Shown: positions 27,763 through 37,673 of the stretch, piece by piece
How positions within the stretch are numbered: position 1 is the stretch's first letter
Layout of the letters: each line of letters begins with the position of its first letter
Assembly (NCBI RefSeq): GCF_000688335.1
Contig: NZ_JHZX01000001.1
Coordinates: 1,240,001 to 1,304,000, forward strand
Source: Sediminibacter sp. Hel_I_10
Lineage (GTDB): Bacteria; Bacteroidota; Bacteroidia; Flavobacteriales; Flavobacteriaceae
Direction: 5' to 3'
Length of the DNA: 64,000 bases
Program-made: the position numbers and the translations under genes
Notes under the pieces: generated by a model
The model's database searches: none
What the model was told of the DNA's origin: nothing
The model's input: only the letters and a program-made list of their open reading frames with translations

Positions 27763-28047
27763 TTAACTATATAAATCAATAGTATCACCTTCCGCCAGTT
27801 GTACAATTGCCTTTTTAACAGCATTTGTTTTACCATGTTGCACACCTGTTTTTGTAAAACGGGTACTACGATCTGGACGGACATTCATTGTGCGAACCTT
27901 TTCAACAGAAACACCATAAGCTGCCTCAACAGCTTTTTTGATTTCCACCTTGTTCGCCTTCGTATTTACCTGAAACGTGAAACAGTTATTTAATTCACTG
28001 TTTGCTGTAGCTTTCTCGGTAATTATAGGTTTAATTAAGATACTCAT
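27763..28047 (-). CDS. rplW: 50S ribosomal protein L23
   Basis: 94 residues. MSILIKPIITEKATANSELN, NCFTFQVNTKANKVEIKKAV and AAYGVSVEKVRTMNVRPDRS. Tunnel-exit protein and docking site for trigger factor and SRP. 5 nt after rplD. Confidence 0.96.
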   Translation of the reverse strand: MSILIKPIITEKATANSELNNCFTFQVNTKANKVEIKKAVEAAYGVSVEKVRTMNVRPDRSTRFTKTGVQHGKTNAVKKAIVQLAEGDTIDLYS

Positions 28048-28052
28048 GGTTT

Positions 28053-28682
28053 CTATTTACTTAAATTCGATTCTATTCCTTCTAAAGAACCCTCTAAAAG
28101 GACAATTTTGTTTGCATTTAAAATTTTATAAGTGCTTAGTTCTGAATTCATTATGACTTCAGACCCCTTAAAATTGCGTGATGACAAATATACATTATTA
28201 TTTGACGCTCCCAACACAAATAAAGATTTTTTATCTTGAATATCAAGTGCTTTCAAAAGCGCAGTGAAATTTTTGGTCTTTGGCGCATCAAAATTGATGT
28301 CTTCCAAAATCACCACAGAATTTTCATTTGCTTTCATACTCAAAGCAGATTTACGTGCCAAGCGCTTTAAATTCTTATTCAATTTGAAGCTGTAATTTCT
28401 TGGTCTTGGTCCAAACATACGACCACCACCTTTAAATACACCAGACTTGATACTACCTGCTCTCGCCGTACCTGTACCTTTCTGTTTCTTGATCTTACGC
28501 GTACTACCAGAGATCTCTGCTCTTTCCTTAGACTTGTGAGTTCCTTGACGTTGATTTGCCAAGTACTGCTTCACATCTAAATAAACCGCATGATTGTTAG
28601 GTTCAATAGCGAACACATCGTTAGAAAGCTCTGCTTGTCTACCTGTGTCTTTTCCGTTGATATCTAAAACTGCTATTTTCAT
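28053..28682 (-). CDS. rplD: 50S ribosomal protein L4
   Basis: 209 residues. [40 protein letters not shown] and RAGSIKSGVFKGGGRMFGPR (tunnel loop) are characteristic. In E. coli L4 also represses its own operon through the S10 leader. Start overlaps the rplC stop by one base. Confidence 0.97.
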   Translation of the reverse strand: MKIAVLDINGKDTGRQAELSNDVFAIEPNNHAVYLDVKQYLANQRQGTHKSKERAEISGSTRKIKKQKGTGTARAGSIKSGVFKGGGRMFGPRPRNYSFKLNKNLKRLARKSALSMKANENSVVILEDINFDAPKTKNFTALLKALDIQDKKSLFVLGASNNNVYLSSRNFKGSEVIMNSELSTYKILNANKIVLLEGSLEGIESNLSK

Positions 28683-29299
28683 TATTTCTGAATAATTACA
28701 TAAGAGTTTTTATGTCCTGGAACACAACCTTTAACCACAATTAAGTTCTTTTCTGGAACTACTTTGTAGACTCTTAAATTTTCAACATTCACTCTCACGT
28801 CTCCCATTTGACCGGCCATTTTCATTCCCTTAAATACTCTTGCAGGATATGAAGCCGCACCAATAGAACCTGGAGCTCTTAAACGGTTGTGCTGACCATG
28901 CGTTGCTTGACCAACTCCACCAAATCCATGACGTTTTACAACACCTTGGAAACCTTTACCTTTAGAAGTACCAGCAATATCAACAAACTCACCTTCAATA
29001 AAGTGATCTACTGTGATAGCATCTCCTAGTTTGTAATCTCCTTCAAATCCTTGGAACTCAACGACTTTTCTCTTAACAGAAGTACCAGCTTTTTTGGCGT
29101 GGCCAAGTTCAGCTTTAGTAGCACTTTTTTCTGTCTTGTCATCGAAACCAAGTTGAAGGGCTTTGTACCCGTCGACCTCTTCGGTTCTGACTTGGGTAAC
29201 GATACATGGTCCAGCTTCGATTACTGTACATGGAATGTTTTTTCCATTTTCATCGAAGATGCTGGTCATACCGATTTTTTTTCCTATTAACCCAGACAT
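28682..29299 (-). CDS. rplC: 50S ribosomal protein L3
   Basis: 205 residues from the ATG at 29299 ([20 protein letters not shown]), the normal L3 N-terminus. The frame stays open 13 codons further upstream, but that extension does not look like the family. [20 protein letters not shown] and [20 protein letters not shown] (with the Gln that is methylated in some bacteria nearby) are present. Initiator of large-subunit assembly. A terminator-like hairpin lies 85-120 nt before the start. Confidence 0.96.
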   Translation of the reverse strand: MSGLIGKKIGMTSIFDENGKNIPCTVIEAGPCIVTQVRTEEVDGYKALQLGFDDKTEKSATKAELGHAKKAGTSVKRKVVEFQGFEGDYKLGDAITVDHFIEGEFVDIAGTSKGKGFQGVVKRHGFGGVGQATHGQHNRLRAPGSIGAASYPARVFKGMKMAGQMGDVRVNVENLRVYKVVPEKNLIVVKGCVPGHKNSYVIIQK

Positions 29300-29384
29300 A
29301 TTGATTATTGATTTACGATCTCCACTCTCTGGTTTCAACTACTGAAACCTTCAACTTTCAATCCATTGTTATTAATTACTTATT

Positions 29385-29421
29385 CAAAAAAATTCAGGGC
29401 CAAAATACTTCAACCCTGAAT
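29385..29421 (-). terminator. Terminator-like hairpin between rpsJ and rplC
   Basis: ATTCAGGG (29392-29399) and CCCTGAAT (29414-29421) form a perfect 8-bp stem with a 14-nt loop. On the minus strand seven T follow directly. This is a good intrinsic terminator placed inside the ribosomal cluster, so it must be leaky, controlled, or backed up by a promoter that I do not see. Confidence 0.65.
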
Positions 29422-29493
29422 GTATTTTTACCGTTTTTCCCGCGACCGCATCGGTGGGACATGTACTTTAACTACGCTCGGCAGTCAATCTAA

Positions 29494-29799
29494 TTAGACC
29501 TTAATTTCTACTTCAACGCCACTTGGCAATTCAAGCTTCATCAACGCGTCAATAGTTTTAGAAGATGAAGAGTAGATATCAAGTAACCTCTTATATGAGC
29601 TTAATTGAAATTGCTCTCTAGACTTCTTATTAACGTGCGGAGAACGCAAGACCGTAAAGATCTTTTTATGTGTTGGCAACGGGATTGGACCTGTTACTAC
29701 AGCACCAGTACTTTTTACTGTTTTCACGATTTTATCAGCAGACTTGTCAACTAAATTATAATCGTAAGACTTTAATTTTATTCTTATTTTCTGACTCAT
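29494..29799 (-). CDS. rpsJ: 30S ribosomal protein S10
   Basis: 101 residues. [40 protein letters not shown] and [20 protein letters not shown] identify S10 (NusE), which also takes part in transcription antitermination. It follows fusA by 12 nt and so belongs to the str part; a 194-nt spacer separates it from rplC. Confidence 0.97.
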   Translation of the reverse strand: MSQKIRIKLKSYDYNLVDKSADKIVKTVKSTGAVVTGPIPLPTHKKIFTVLRSPHVNKKSREQFQLSSYKRLLDIYSSSSKTIDALMKLELPSGVEVEIKV

Positions 29800-29811
29800 A
29801 TTCTTTTAGTT

Positions 29812-31941
29812 TTAAGCTTCTACGCCTTTTGCTGCTTTGATAACTTCTTCTGAAATATTTGATGGAGTTTCAGCATAGTGTGAAAATTCCATTGTAGATG
29901 TTGCACGTCCTGAAGACAATGTTCTTAATGTAGTTACATAACCGAACATTTCAGATAAAGGCACAGTTGCTTTTACAGTTTTTGCTCCAGCTCTATCACC
30001 CATGTGACTCACTTGACCTCTCCTTCTGTTTAAGTCACCAACAATATCACCCATGTTTTCTTCAGGTGTAATAACCTCAAGTTTCATGATTGGTTCCATA
30101 ATTACTGCTTTAGCAGCTTTAGCTGAATTCTTAAATCCAAGCTTCGCAGCCAACTCAAAAGATAATTGATCTGAATCCACATCGTGATAAGAACCATCCA
30201 ATAAAGTTACCTTCATTGCATCTACTTCATATCCTGCTAAAGGACCATTGACCATTGCCATTTTGAAACCTTTCTCAATAGAAGGGATAAATTCTTTAGG
30301 TACGTTTCCACCTTTAATTTCAGAAACAAACTCTAATCCCAATTTACCTTCTTCTGCAGGCTCTAATCTAAATACGATATCAGCAAACTTACCACGACCA
30401 CCAGATTGTTTCTTATAAACTTCTCTATGATCTGCAGCTCTTGTGATAGATTCTTTATACTCTACTTGTGGCTGTCCTTGGTTAACCTCTACCTTAAATT
30501 CTCTACGTAAACGGTCAACAATAATATCTAAGTGAAGCTCACCCATTCCAGAAATAATAGTCTGGCCAGAAGCTTCATCTGTTCTTGCTGTAAACGTTGG
30601 ATCTTCTTCTGCCAATTTAGACAACGCCATACCCAATTTATCTACATCTGCCTTAGTTTTAGGCTCTACTGCAATACCAATTACTGGATCAGGAAAGTCC
30701 ATAGACTCCAATACAATAGGATGTTTCTCATCACTCATGGTATCACCAGTCTTGATGTCTTTAAATCCTACAGCTGCTCCAATATCTCCCGCTTCGATAA
30801 AATCAATAGCGTTTTGCTTGTTAGAGTGCATTTGATAGATACGAGAAATACGCTCTTTTTTACCTGAACGGTTGTTCAAAATATAAGAACCTGCATCTAG
30901 TCTACCAGAATATGCTCTAAAAAATGCCAAACGACCTACGAAAGGATCTGTTGCAATTTTAAATGCTAATGCTGCAAACGGCTCATCAACGTGAGGCTTA
31001 CGCAACTCTTCTTTATCTGTATCTGGGTTAATCCCAATAATACCTTCTTTATCAGTAGGTGCTGGTAAATATCTACAAACAGCATCTAATAAAAACTGTA
31101 CCCCTTTATTTTTAAAGGCAGAACCACAAATCATAGGTATGATAGCCATATCCATAACTGCCGCTCTTAGTGCAGCGTGTACTTCTTCTTCTGTAATAGA
31201 GTCTTCATCTTCCATGAATTTCTCAAGAAGATTTTCATCGTATCCAGCTACCTCTTCAATTAATAAAGCTCTATATTTTTTAGCTTCGGCTTTCAATTCC
31301 TCTGGAATTTCAATAACATCAAAAGTTGCCCCTTGAGTATCATCATGCCAAACGATTGCTCTGTTCTTAACTAAGTCAATAATACCTTTAAAATCAACTT
31401 CGTCGCCAATGTTCAATACAATTGGCACCGCGTTAGACTTCAACATATCTTTAACTTGTTGACAAACTGCCAAAAAGTTAGACCCTTGACGGTCCATTTT
31501 ATTTACAAAACCAATTCTTGGTACTTTATAATTATCGGCAAGTCTCCAGTTCGTTTCAGATTGTGGCTCAACACCATCAACTGCACTAAACAAGAATACT
31601 AAACCATCTAGTACACGTAATGAACGATTTACCTCTACAGTAAAATCTACGTGACCAGGAGTATCAATAATATTGAAATGGTAATCTTTTGTTTCTGGTA
31701 ATGGCTCGGCATTTTCCATAGGAAACTTCCAAGTACAAGTTGTTGCAGCAGAAGTAATTGTAATACCTCTTTCTTGCTCTTGCTCCATCCAGTCCATTGT
31801 TGCTGCACCATCGTGAACCTCACCAATTTTGTGAGACACTCCAGTGTAGAACAAAATACGCTCTGTAGTGGTTGTTTTCCCTGCGTCAATATGCGCAGCA
31901 ATCCCTATATTTCTTGTGTATTTTAAATCTCTTTGTGCCAT
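29812..31941 (-). CDS. fusA: Elongation factor G
   Basis: 709 residues. G-domain motifs [19 protein letters not shown] (P-loop), [12 protein letters not shown] (G3) and [10 protein letters not shown] (G4) are intact; domains II to V follow, with [20 protein letters not shown] and [20 protein letters not shown] near the end. Catalyses ribosomal translocation. Between rpsG (5 nt) and rpsJ (12 nt). In Bacteroidota a second paralogue often exists; this one lies in the str operon and is the main candidate. Confidence 0.97.
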   Translation of the reverse strand: MAQRDLKYTRNIGIAAHIDAGKTTTTERILFYTGVSHKIGEVHDGAATMDWMEQEQERGITITSAATTCTWKFPMENAEPLPETKDYHFNIIDTPGHVDFTVEVNRSLRVLDGLVFLFSAVDGVEPQSETNWRLADNYKVPRIGFVNKMDRQGSNFLAVCQQVKDMLKSNAVPIVLNIGDEVDFKGIIDLVKNRAIVWHDDTQGATFDVIEIPEELKAEAKKYRALLIEEVAGYDENLLEKFMEDEDSITEEEVHAALRAAVMDMAIIPMICGSAFKNKGVQFLLDAVCRYLPAPTDKEGIIGINPDTDKEELRKPHVDEPFAALAFKIATDPFVGRLAFFRAYSGRLDAGSYILNNRSGKKERISRIYQMHSNKQNAIDFIEAGDIGAAVGFKDIKTGDTMSDEKHPIVLESMDFPDPVIGIAVEPKTKADVDKLGMALSKLAEEDPTFTARTDEASGQTIISGMGELHLDIIVDRLRREFKVEVNQGQPQVEYKESITRAADHREVYKKQSGGRGKFADIVFRLEPAEEGKLGLEFVSEIKGGNVPKEFIPSIEKGFKMAMVNGPLAGYEVDAMKVTLLDGSYHDVDSDQLSFELAAKLGFKNSAKAAKAVIMEPIMKLEVITPEENMGDIVGDLNRRRGQVSHMGDRAGAKTVKATVPLSEMFGYVTTLRTLSSGRATSTMEFSHYAETPSNISEEVIKAAKGVEA

Positions 31942-31946
31942 TTCAA

Positions 31947-32423
31947 TTAAAATCTAAAGTGTGAGAATGCTTTATTTGCTTCTGCCATTTTATGCGTATC
32001 CATACGCTTTTTAACAGCTGCGCCTTCTTCTTTAGCTGCTGCAATAATTTCAGCTGCTAATTTTTGAGGCATAGATTTTTCATTTCTTTTTCTTGAATAA
32101 CTAATCAACCATTTCATAGCGGTTGATACCTTACGGTCTGGACGAATCTGCATTGGAATTTGGAACGTTGCACCACCAACACGACGACTACGTACTTCTA
32201 CGTGAGGCATCACATTTGATAAAGCATCTTTCCAGATCTCTAAAGCTGTTTTTTCTTCGTCAGTGTTTTTTGAATCTACAATATCAATTGCATCATAGAA
32301 TACTTTAAAAGCGACAGACTTCTTACCATCCCACATCATCATGTTCACAAAACGTGTCACCAACTGATCGTTAAAACGTGGATCCGGCAAAAGCGGTCTC
32401 TTTTTTGCTGCTCTTTTTCTCAT
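31947..32423 (-). CDS. rpsG: 30S ribosomal protein S7
   Basis: 158 residues. [40 protein letters not shown] and [20 protein letters not shown] are the family motifs. Primary 16S-binding protein that organises the head. Follows rpsL after a 53-nt spacer with heptamer repeats. Confidence 0.97.
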   Translation of the reverse strand: MRKRAAKKRPLLPDPRFNDQLVTRFVNMMMWDGKKSVAFKVFYDAIDIVDSKNTDEEKTALEIWKDALSNVMPHVEVRSRRVGGATFQIPMQIRPDRKVSTAMKWLISYSRKRNEKSMPQKLAAEIIAAAKEEGAAVKKRMDTHKMAEANKAFSHFRF

Positions 32424-32438
32424 GTCTTCTGTTTAATT

Positions 32439-32473
32439 TTTGCCGTTAGCTTTTGGCTATTAGCTTATTGCTT
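32439..32473 (-). repeat. Five degenerate heptamers between rpsL and rpsG
   Basis: On the plus strand TTTGCCG, TTAGCTT, TTGGCTA, TTAGCTT and ATTGCTT are adjacent, each with GC at positions 4-5 and mostly GCT at 4-6. The array nearly fills the 53-nt spacer. Confidence 0.5.
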
Positions 32474-32476
32474 AAA

Positions 32477-32851
32477 TTACTTCTTAGGGCGTTTTGCACC
32501 ATATTTAGATCTACGTTGCGTTCTACCTGCGACACCTGCGGTATCTAAGGCACCACGAACAATGTGATATCTAACTCCTGGCAAATCTTTTACCCTTCCA
32601 CCTCTAACCAATACTATCGAGTGCTCTTGTAGGTTGTGACCCTCTCCACCGATGTATGCGTTTACTTCTTTTCCGTTTGTTAAACGAACCCTTGCCACCT
32701 TTCTCATTGCTGAGTTAGGTTTTTTAGGTGTCGTTGTATAAACACGAGTACACACACCACGTCTTTGAGGACACGAATCTAAAGCAGCCGATTTACTCTT
32801 CTTGGTTATTTTGGCTCTTCCTTTTCGTACTAATTGTGAAATTGTTGGCAT
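32477..32851 (-). CDS. rpsL: 30S ribosomal protein S12
   Basis: 124 residues. [40 protein letters not shown] and [20 protein letters not shown]. The PKKPNSA and VKDLPG loops, where streptomycin-resistance changes occur in other bacteria, carry the wild-type lysines. Promoter-proximal gene of the supercluster. Confidence 0.97.
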   Translation of the reverse strand: MPTISQLVRKGRAKITKKSKSAALDSCPQRRGVCTRVYTTTPKKPNSAMRKVARVRLTNGKEVNAYIGGEGHNLQEHSIVLVRGGRVKDLPGVRYHIVRGALDTAGVAGRTQRRSKYGAKRPKK

Positions 32852-32895
32852 ATATTTCTATATAAATTTTATTTAACCCTCGCTTTAGAGGGCTG

Positions 32896-32926
32896 CAAAG
32901 GTAGAAATAAATATCTATTTTTCAAA
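32896..32926 (-). promoter_or_regulatory. Promoter of the ribosomal protein supercluster
   Basis: On the minus strand: TTTG (32926-32923), a 19-nt spacer, TACCTTTG (32903-32896). Both elements match the Bacteroidota consensus fully. Start of transcription would be near 32891, leaving a leader of about 40 nt before rpsL. Confidence 0.8.
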
Positions 32927-33025
32927 CGTAACTCAATTAATTTTATGCACTTGAGTGAAATATTTTTAAAACAGCATATTTTAAGTTCCTAATTTGCGTT
33001 AATATTGAAGAATCTTTTTTTATTA

Positions 33026-34717
33026 ATGACCAAGCAGCCTATTATCATATTAACGTTCATCATTTTTTGGTTTAGTCATCAAAGTGGCTACTCTCAAGAC
33101 TTGAAACTCATAATACATGGTGCATCACAATTAGAAACCAAGACCATTGATTCCTTAGGCTACACCAACTCCTTTAGTGATTATCAATCCTTAAAGTCTG
33201 AAGTTTCGAACATGGGCGACCAACTTACAGGAATTGGATATATTGAAAGTCGTCTCATTTCCGTAGAAAAACAAAATGACAGCACGTTTTTAGCTGAATA
33301 CCAACTGAAACAAAAATTCCATACAGTAGATATCTATAACAAGGAGATGGTGCCTTCGGAAATCTTAAAACGGATTGGCGCCAGAATAGAAACAGATCAC
33401 TTCTCAATCCCAATAAGTACACTTGAAAAAAGTCTGAACACCATTAATTCTGAAATGGCAAACATGGGAGATCCTTTTTCAAAACTCCAACTCACCAACA
33501 TTACCAAAAACGAAGATTTTACGCTTAATGCCTATTTGACCATTTCTCAAACAGAAAAACGGACTATTGATAAAATCATAATCAAGGGCTACGAGAAATT
33601 CCCAAAGTCCTATTTGAAGCATTATTTAAAAATTAAGACCGGTCAAGCGTTCAACCTAAAAAAAATTAGGGAAAAAACTGAAGACCTCGACAACCTACAA
33701 TTTGCAAATGTGATTAGGCAACCCGAAGTGCTCTTTTCAAAAGATTCAACCTTATTATATGTATACATCGAGAAAAACAGGAGCAACACCTTTGACGGGT
33801 TTTTAGGTTTTGGAACTAATGAAACTACTAATAAGATTGAGTTTGATGGATACCTTGATTTAAACCTTACTAACAATCTCAATTATGGAGAATCGCTTCG
33901 TTTACTATATAAAAGTGATGAAAATGATCAAGTGACTTTTGACGGAAATCTCAAGATGCCCTTTTTATTTGGAACGCCTCTAGGTGTGGAGGTGAACTTA
34001 AACATCTTCAAAAAAGACTCTACTTTCCTTAATGTGTCACAACTGGCCAAACTCAACTACCAAATCAATTCTAGAAGTATGGTTGGGGTGGGAATTGACT
34101 CTGAAATTTCTACAGAGCTGCTCGATGTTTCCACATTCAATATTAACGATTATGAGTCTAAGAGCTATTTTGGGAATTTTCAATACCTCAAGCGCCAAAA
34201 TAAAAATGTGTTGTTTCCAATCAATTTTCTATTTGATATGACCGCGGGATTTGGCAAAAGAACTTTTGAGGACATTGAAGACGATCAAATACAATTTCAA
34301 GTGGAAAGCTTTAAAATATTCAACCTAAATCCGCGCAATAGTATTTTTACAAGACTCACGGCACAGTATTTATCTTCAAACAGCTATTTAGAAAACGAAT
34401 TGCCCAGATTTGGAGGGATCAATTCCATTCGTGGTTTTGAAGAAAACAGCCTTTTGGCGAACCTTTATGGTGTTCTCAACACGGAATATAGATACAAACT
34501 TAACAACTCCATCTATGTCCACTCTGTTATTGACGCTGCTTATTTTGAGAATATAAACACGGATCAGCGCGGAAAACTCTTCGGTTTTGGCTTTGGATTT
34601 GGGTTATTGACTCAAGCAGGCCTGTTTAAATTCAATTATACCAGCGGTAAAACAGAAAATCAAACCTTTCGGCTCTCTGACTCGAAGATCCATTTAAGTT
34701 TAACGGCTTTATTCTGA
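33026..34717 (+). CDS. BamA/TamA-like outer membrane protein with POTRA domains
   Basis: 563 residues from the ATG at 33026 (MTKQPIIILTFIIFWFSHQS, signal peptide); the in-frame TTG at 33005 adds seven residues and is less likely. The N-terminal half reads as POTRA-like repeats (for example RTIDKIIIKGYEKFPKSYLK at about residue 175). The C-terminal half is a beta-barrel of the surface-antigen/D15 family, with PRFGGINSIRGFEENSLLAN (the conserved RGF loop) and alternating strands to the final LTALF. Family members insert barrel proteins into the outer membrane or secrete partner proteins. At 563 residues it is shorter than BamA (about 800), so it is more like TamA or a two-partner transporter. 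No partner gene is adjacent. Confidence 0.75.
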   Translation: MTKQPIIILTFIIFWFSHQSGYSQDLKLIIHGASQLETKTIDSLGYTNSFSDYQSLKSEVSNMGDQLTGIGYIESRLISVEKQNDSTFLAEYQLKQKFHTVDIYNKEMVPSEILKRIGARIETDHFSIPISTLEKSLNTINSEMANMGDPFSKLQLTNITKNEDFTLNAYLTISQTEKRTIDKIIIKGYEKFPKSYLKHYLKIKTGQAFNLKKIREKTEDLDNLQFANVIRQPEVLFSKDSTLLYVYIEKNRSNTFDGFLGFGTNETTNKIEFDGYLDLNLTNNLNYGESLRLLYKSDENDQVTFDGNLKMPFLFGTPLGVEVNLNIFKKDSTFLNVSQLAKLNYQINSRSMVGVGIDSEISTELLDVSTFNINDYESKSYFGNFQYLKRQNKNVLFPINFLFDMTAGFGKRTFEDIEDDQIQFQVESFKIFNLNPRNSIFTRLTAQYLSSNSYLENELPRFGGINSIRGFEENSLLANLYGVLNTEYRYKLNNSIYVHSVIDAAYFENINTDQRGKLFGFGFGFGLLTQAGLFKFNYTSGKTENQTFRLSDSKIHLSLTALF

Positions 34718-34734
34718 AATCTAAATAACTTGGG

Positions 34735-34766
34735 TTGACCTGAAAAACAATTTTTATCTACCTTTA
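34735..34766 (+). promoter_or_regulatory. rlmB promoter, leaderless arrangement
   Basis: TTG (34735-34737), 21-nt spacer, TACCTTTA (34759-34766; last base A instead of G). The box ends 4 nt before the ATG at 34771. Confidence 0.5.
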
Positions 34767-34770
34767 CCTC

Positions 34771-35505
34771 ATGGAAAAAGAAACCACCATTTTCGGAATT
34801 AGAGCCGTTATTGAAGCCATTAAATCTGGCGAAAACATAGACAAAATCTTCTTGCAAAAAGGGCTTAAAGGAGAACTATTCTCTGAACTGGAGCAACTAC
34901 TAAAGAAAGAACGTCTTAACACATCCCACGTTCCTATTGAAAAGCTAAACAGGCTCACAAAGAAAAACCATCAGGGTGTGGTTGCTCAAATCGCACCTAT
35001 TGCTTTTTACGATTTAGACGAACTCGTCATGTCTGTTATAGAATCTGGTAAAACGCCTTTATTTCTATTGTTAGATCAATTGAGTGATGTGCGCAACTTT
35101 GGCGCTATTATTCGTACAGCAGAATGCACGGGAGTTTCAGGAATTATTATACAAAAGAAAGGTGGTGCTCCAGTTAATGGTGATACCATCAAAACAAGTG
35201 CTGGCGCCATTTTTAAAATACCGATTTGTAAGGTAGACCATATTAAGGACGCGGTATTCCATATGCAAGCTTCTGGCATAAAAGTAATAGCTGCTACAGA
35301 AAAGTCAGACGATATGCTCTACGATGTCTCTTTTAAAGAGCCTTGCGCTATCATCATGGGCTCTGAAGGCAAAGGTATCAACCCTTCGGTATTAAGTGTA
35401 GTCGATGAGAAAGCAAAATTACCTATTCTTGGTGAGATTGAATCTTTAAATGTCTCTGTAGCCTGCGGTGCATTTTTGTATGAAGCGGTAAGACAGCGTC
35501 GCTAA
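34771..35505 (+). CDS. rlmB: 23S rRNA (guanosine-2'-O-)-methyltransferase
   Basis: 244 residues. The N-terminal substrate-binding domain begins TIFGIRAVIEAIKSGENIDK; the SpoU methyltransferase domain contains LLDQLSDVRNFGAIIRTAEC, IIMGSEGKGINP and SLNVSVACGAFLYEAVR (SAM-binding knot). Methylates the 2'-O of G2251 (E. coli numbering) in the peptidyl transferase loop. Its stop codon overlaps that of the convergent rhomboid gene (35502-35505). The gene starts 4 nt after a -7-like box. Confidence 0.92.
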   Translation: MEKETTIFGIRAVIEAIKSGENIDKIFLQKGLKGELFSELEQLLKKERLNTSHVPIEKLNRLTKKNHQGVVAQIAPIAFYDLDELVMSVIESGKTPLFLLLDQLSDVRNFGAIIRTAECTGVSGIIIQKKGGAPVNGDTIKTSAGAIFKIPICKVDHIKDAVFHMQASGIKVIAATEKSDDMLYDVSFKEPCAIIMGSEGKGINPSVLSVVDEKAKLPILGEIESLNVSVACGAFLYEAVRQRR

Positions 35506-36245
35506 TCTTTGTTTTCTTTAAAGGTATAATTAATGTGTAAATTATCATCTGTGGAGCTGGAGTCTTCCTCGGTTTCGGCTTCTAAATTTTCAATGAAATT
35601 GCCGTCTTTATCAAAATGTCTTAAAAAAGGATCGTTCTCCTCATTGTAAGTGGGTTCTTGCCAAACATAACGTTCTGGCTTTGCGATGGACTTTCTGAAT
35701 ATAATGGCGAACACCAACCCAGAGATAAGTCCGCCCAAATGGCCTTCCCAAGACATGCCCTCCTTTACGGGAAAGGCATACCATATTAGACTTCCGTAGA
35801 GAAAAATAATCATTAGTGATAAGGCCACTAAACGGTAATGCTTTGCAAACACGCCCTTAAAAAACATAAAGCTCACCAATACATAAACCAATCCACTAGC
35901 CCCAATATGATTGGCAGGTCTTCCAATGATCCAAGTGATAAGACCAGAAAGTAAAATACCGTACAGTAAAATTTTCCAAGCAATTTTTCGGTAGAAATAG
36001 AATAAAGCTACCGACAAAATAAATAAAGGAATACTATTATGGTACAGATGCTCGATATCTGAATGTATAAATGGGCTTGTAAAAATACCAATCAAACCCT
36101 CGAGCTTCTGCGGATAAACACCAAAATGCTTAATGGATGGCAAAAACCGAACTTGTGCCCAAAACACTAACCATAGTGTCAAAACAAAGCATACAGGGTA
36201 AGCAATGACGCTTGTGGAATATCTAAAATGTTGCGATTCTTGCAT
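35502..36245 (-). CDS. Rhomboid family intramembrane serine protease
   Basis: 247 residues with about six membrane helices. Catalytic Ser117 in NHIGASGLVY and His169 in WEGHLGGLISG form the rhomboid dyad; the HSDIEHLYHNSIPLF segment is the usual loop 1 and helix 2 region. A hydrophilic acidic tail of about 55 residues follows the last helix. Cleaves transmembrane proteins within the membrane; the substrate is unknown. It converges on rlmB with overlapping stop codons. The ATG lies 4 nt after TAAATTTA. Confidence 0.9.
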   Translation of the reverse strand: MQESQHFRYSTSVIAYPVCFVLTLWLVFWAQVRFLPSIKHFGVYPQKLEGLIGIFTSPFIHSDIEHLYHNSIPLFILSVALFYFYRKIAWKILLYGILLSGLITWIIGRPANHIGASGLVYVLVSFMFFKGVFAKHYRLVALSLMIIFLYGSLIWYAFPVKEGMSWEGHLGGLISGLVFAIIFRKSIAKPERYVWQEPTYNEENDPFLRHFDKDGNFIENLEAETEEDSSSTDDNLHINYTFKENKD

Positions 36246-36249
36246 GCTC

Positions 36250-36257
36250 TAAATTTA
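36250..36257 (-). promoter_or_regulatory. Possible -7 box of the rhomboid gene
   Basis: TAAATTTA on the minus strand (TAnnTTTG with one change) ends 4 nt before the ATG at 36245. No -33 TTG at a normal distance. Confidence 0.35.
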
Positions 36258-36303
36258 CAATCATGATAACAAATAACTCACCACTTTAGTAAGATATGAA
36301 ATA

Positions 36304-36330
36304 TTGTCACATGCCTTTTTTGTAATTTTG
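36304..36330 (+). promoter_or_regulatory. rarA promoter, leaderless arrangement
   Basis: TTG (36304-36306), 16-nt spacer (slightly short), TAATTTTG (36323-36330, full match). The box ends 4 nt before the ATG at 36335. Confidence 0.5.
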
Positions 36331-36334
36331 CGCA

Positions 36335-37615
36335 ATGAGCACACCTTTAGCAGAACGTTTACGCCCCACAACCCTTGATGAGTATTTAAGCCAGAGCCAT
36401 CTCATTGGTGAAAAAGGCATTTTAAGACAGCAGTTAGACCAAGGTGTTATTGGCTCTATGATTTTTTGGGGACCGCCAGGAACCGGAAAAACAACCTTGG
36501 CCACAATTATTGCCAATACCTCCAAGCGACCCTTTTACACCTTGAGTGCCATCAACTCTGGTGTAAAGGATATTAGAGATGTTATTGACAAAGCGAAACA
36601 GAGCGGCGGCTTATTTACCACCAAAAACCCCATTTTGTTTATTGACGAGATTCATCGATTCAGTAAATCGCAACAGGATTCTTTATTACAAGCTGTAGAA
36701 AAAGGTTGGGTCACTCTAATAGGGGCTACTACCGAAAACCCAAGTTTTGAGGTTATCCCTGCCCTACTCTCCCGTTGCCAAGTCTACACCCTAAACTCTT
36801 TTGATAAAAAAGACTTAAACGCACTTCTGGATCGTGCTATTAAAGAAGATAAAATACTTGCAGAGCTCGACATTGAATTAAAAGAAACAGAAGCCTTAAT
36901 TCGGTTTTCTGGTGGCGATGGCAGAAAGCTACTCAACCTCTTTGAACTGATTGTTTCCTCTTTTCCCAAAGAGCAATCGATTATAATTACCAATGAAGCG
37001 GTTGAAAAACGCATTCAAGGCAACACCATACGCTATGATAAAACAGGCGAACAGCATTATGATATCATTTCTGCCTTTATTAAGTCTATTAGAGGCAGCG
37101 ATCCTAATGCAGCTGTCTATTGGTTAGCACGAATGATTGAGGGCGGAGAAGACGTGAAATTTATTGCCAGAAGACTATTGATTTTGGCAAGTGAAGACAT
37201 TGGCAATGCCAATCCTACAGCTTTAGTTATCGCCAACAATACCTTTCAAGCGGTAGCCGTTATAGGCAATCCAGAATCACGCATCATCTTGAGCCAATGT
37301 GTAACCTATTTAGCCACATCTCCTAAAAGCAACGCTGCTTATGAAGCTATCGGAAGAGCGCAGCAATTGGTAAAATCTACAGGAAATTTATCGGTACCAC
37401 TATCACTAAGAAATGCGCCTACCAAATTAATGAAAGAATTAGGCTATGGTGACAATTACCGCTATGCACATAGTTATGAAAATAATTTTGTGCCCCACGA
37501 GTTTTTACCCGACGAAATTAAAAGTACCAAGCTTTACGAACCAGGTAATAATAGTAGAGAAAATGCTCAGCGCGATTTTTTAAAATCCCGTTGGAAAGAT
37601 AAATATGGCTACTAA
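36335..37615 (+). CDS. rarA: Replication-associated recombination protein A (AAA+ ATPase)
   Basis: 426 residues. [20 protein letters not shown] at the start, Walker [10 protein letters not shown] (46-54), Walker [20 protein letters not shown], sensor [20 protein letters not shown]. The C-terminal part ([20 protein letters not shown] and later [20 protein letters not shown]) is the MgsA/RarA tetramerisation domain. Acts at stalled replication forks. Divergent from the rhomboid gene with an 89-nt gap that holds both promoters. Confidence 0.94.
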   Translation: MSTPLAERLRPTTLDEYLSQSHLIGEKGILRQQLDQGVIGSMIFWGPPGTGKTTLATIIANTSKRPFYTLSAINSGVKDIRDVIDKAKQSGGLFTTKNPILFIDEIHRFSKSQQDSLLQAVEKGWVTLIGATTENPSFEVIPALLSRCQVYTLNSFDKKDLNALLDRAIKEDKILAELDIELKETEALIRFSGGDGRKLLNLFELIVSSFPKEQSIIITNEAVEKRIQGNTIRYDKTGEQHYDIISAFIKSIRGSDPNAAVYWLARMIEGGEDVKFIARRLLILASEDIGNANPTALVIANNTFQAVAVIGNPESRIILSQCVTYLATSPKSNAAYEAIGRAQQLVKSTGNLSVPLSLRNAPTKLMKELGYGDNYRYAHSYENNFVPHEFLPDEIKSTKLYEPGNNSRENAQRDFLKSRWKDKYGY

Positions 37616-37673
37616 TTTTCTTTGTCGAACGTAATGAAGGACTTCAGATCTGCCTTTAACCGAACAAATTGAA

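Noticed and set aside
29300-29338. N-terminal extension of L3
   Set aside because: Thirteen extra residues without likeness to L3; the ATG at 29299 gives the exact family start.
30532-30867. 111-codon plus-strand ORF inside fusA
   Set aside because: Antisense shadow of a highly conserved gene; no start context or domain.
32439-32473. Heptamer array as a CRISPR array
   Set aside because: Units are 7 nt, adjacent and without spacers; no cas genes in the window.
32927-33025. Divergent promoter for the BamA/TamA-like gene
   Set aside because: CTAATTTG near 32990 is only a near match and has no -33 partner; not enough support.
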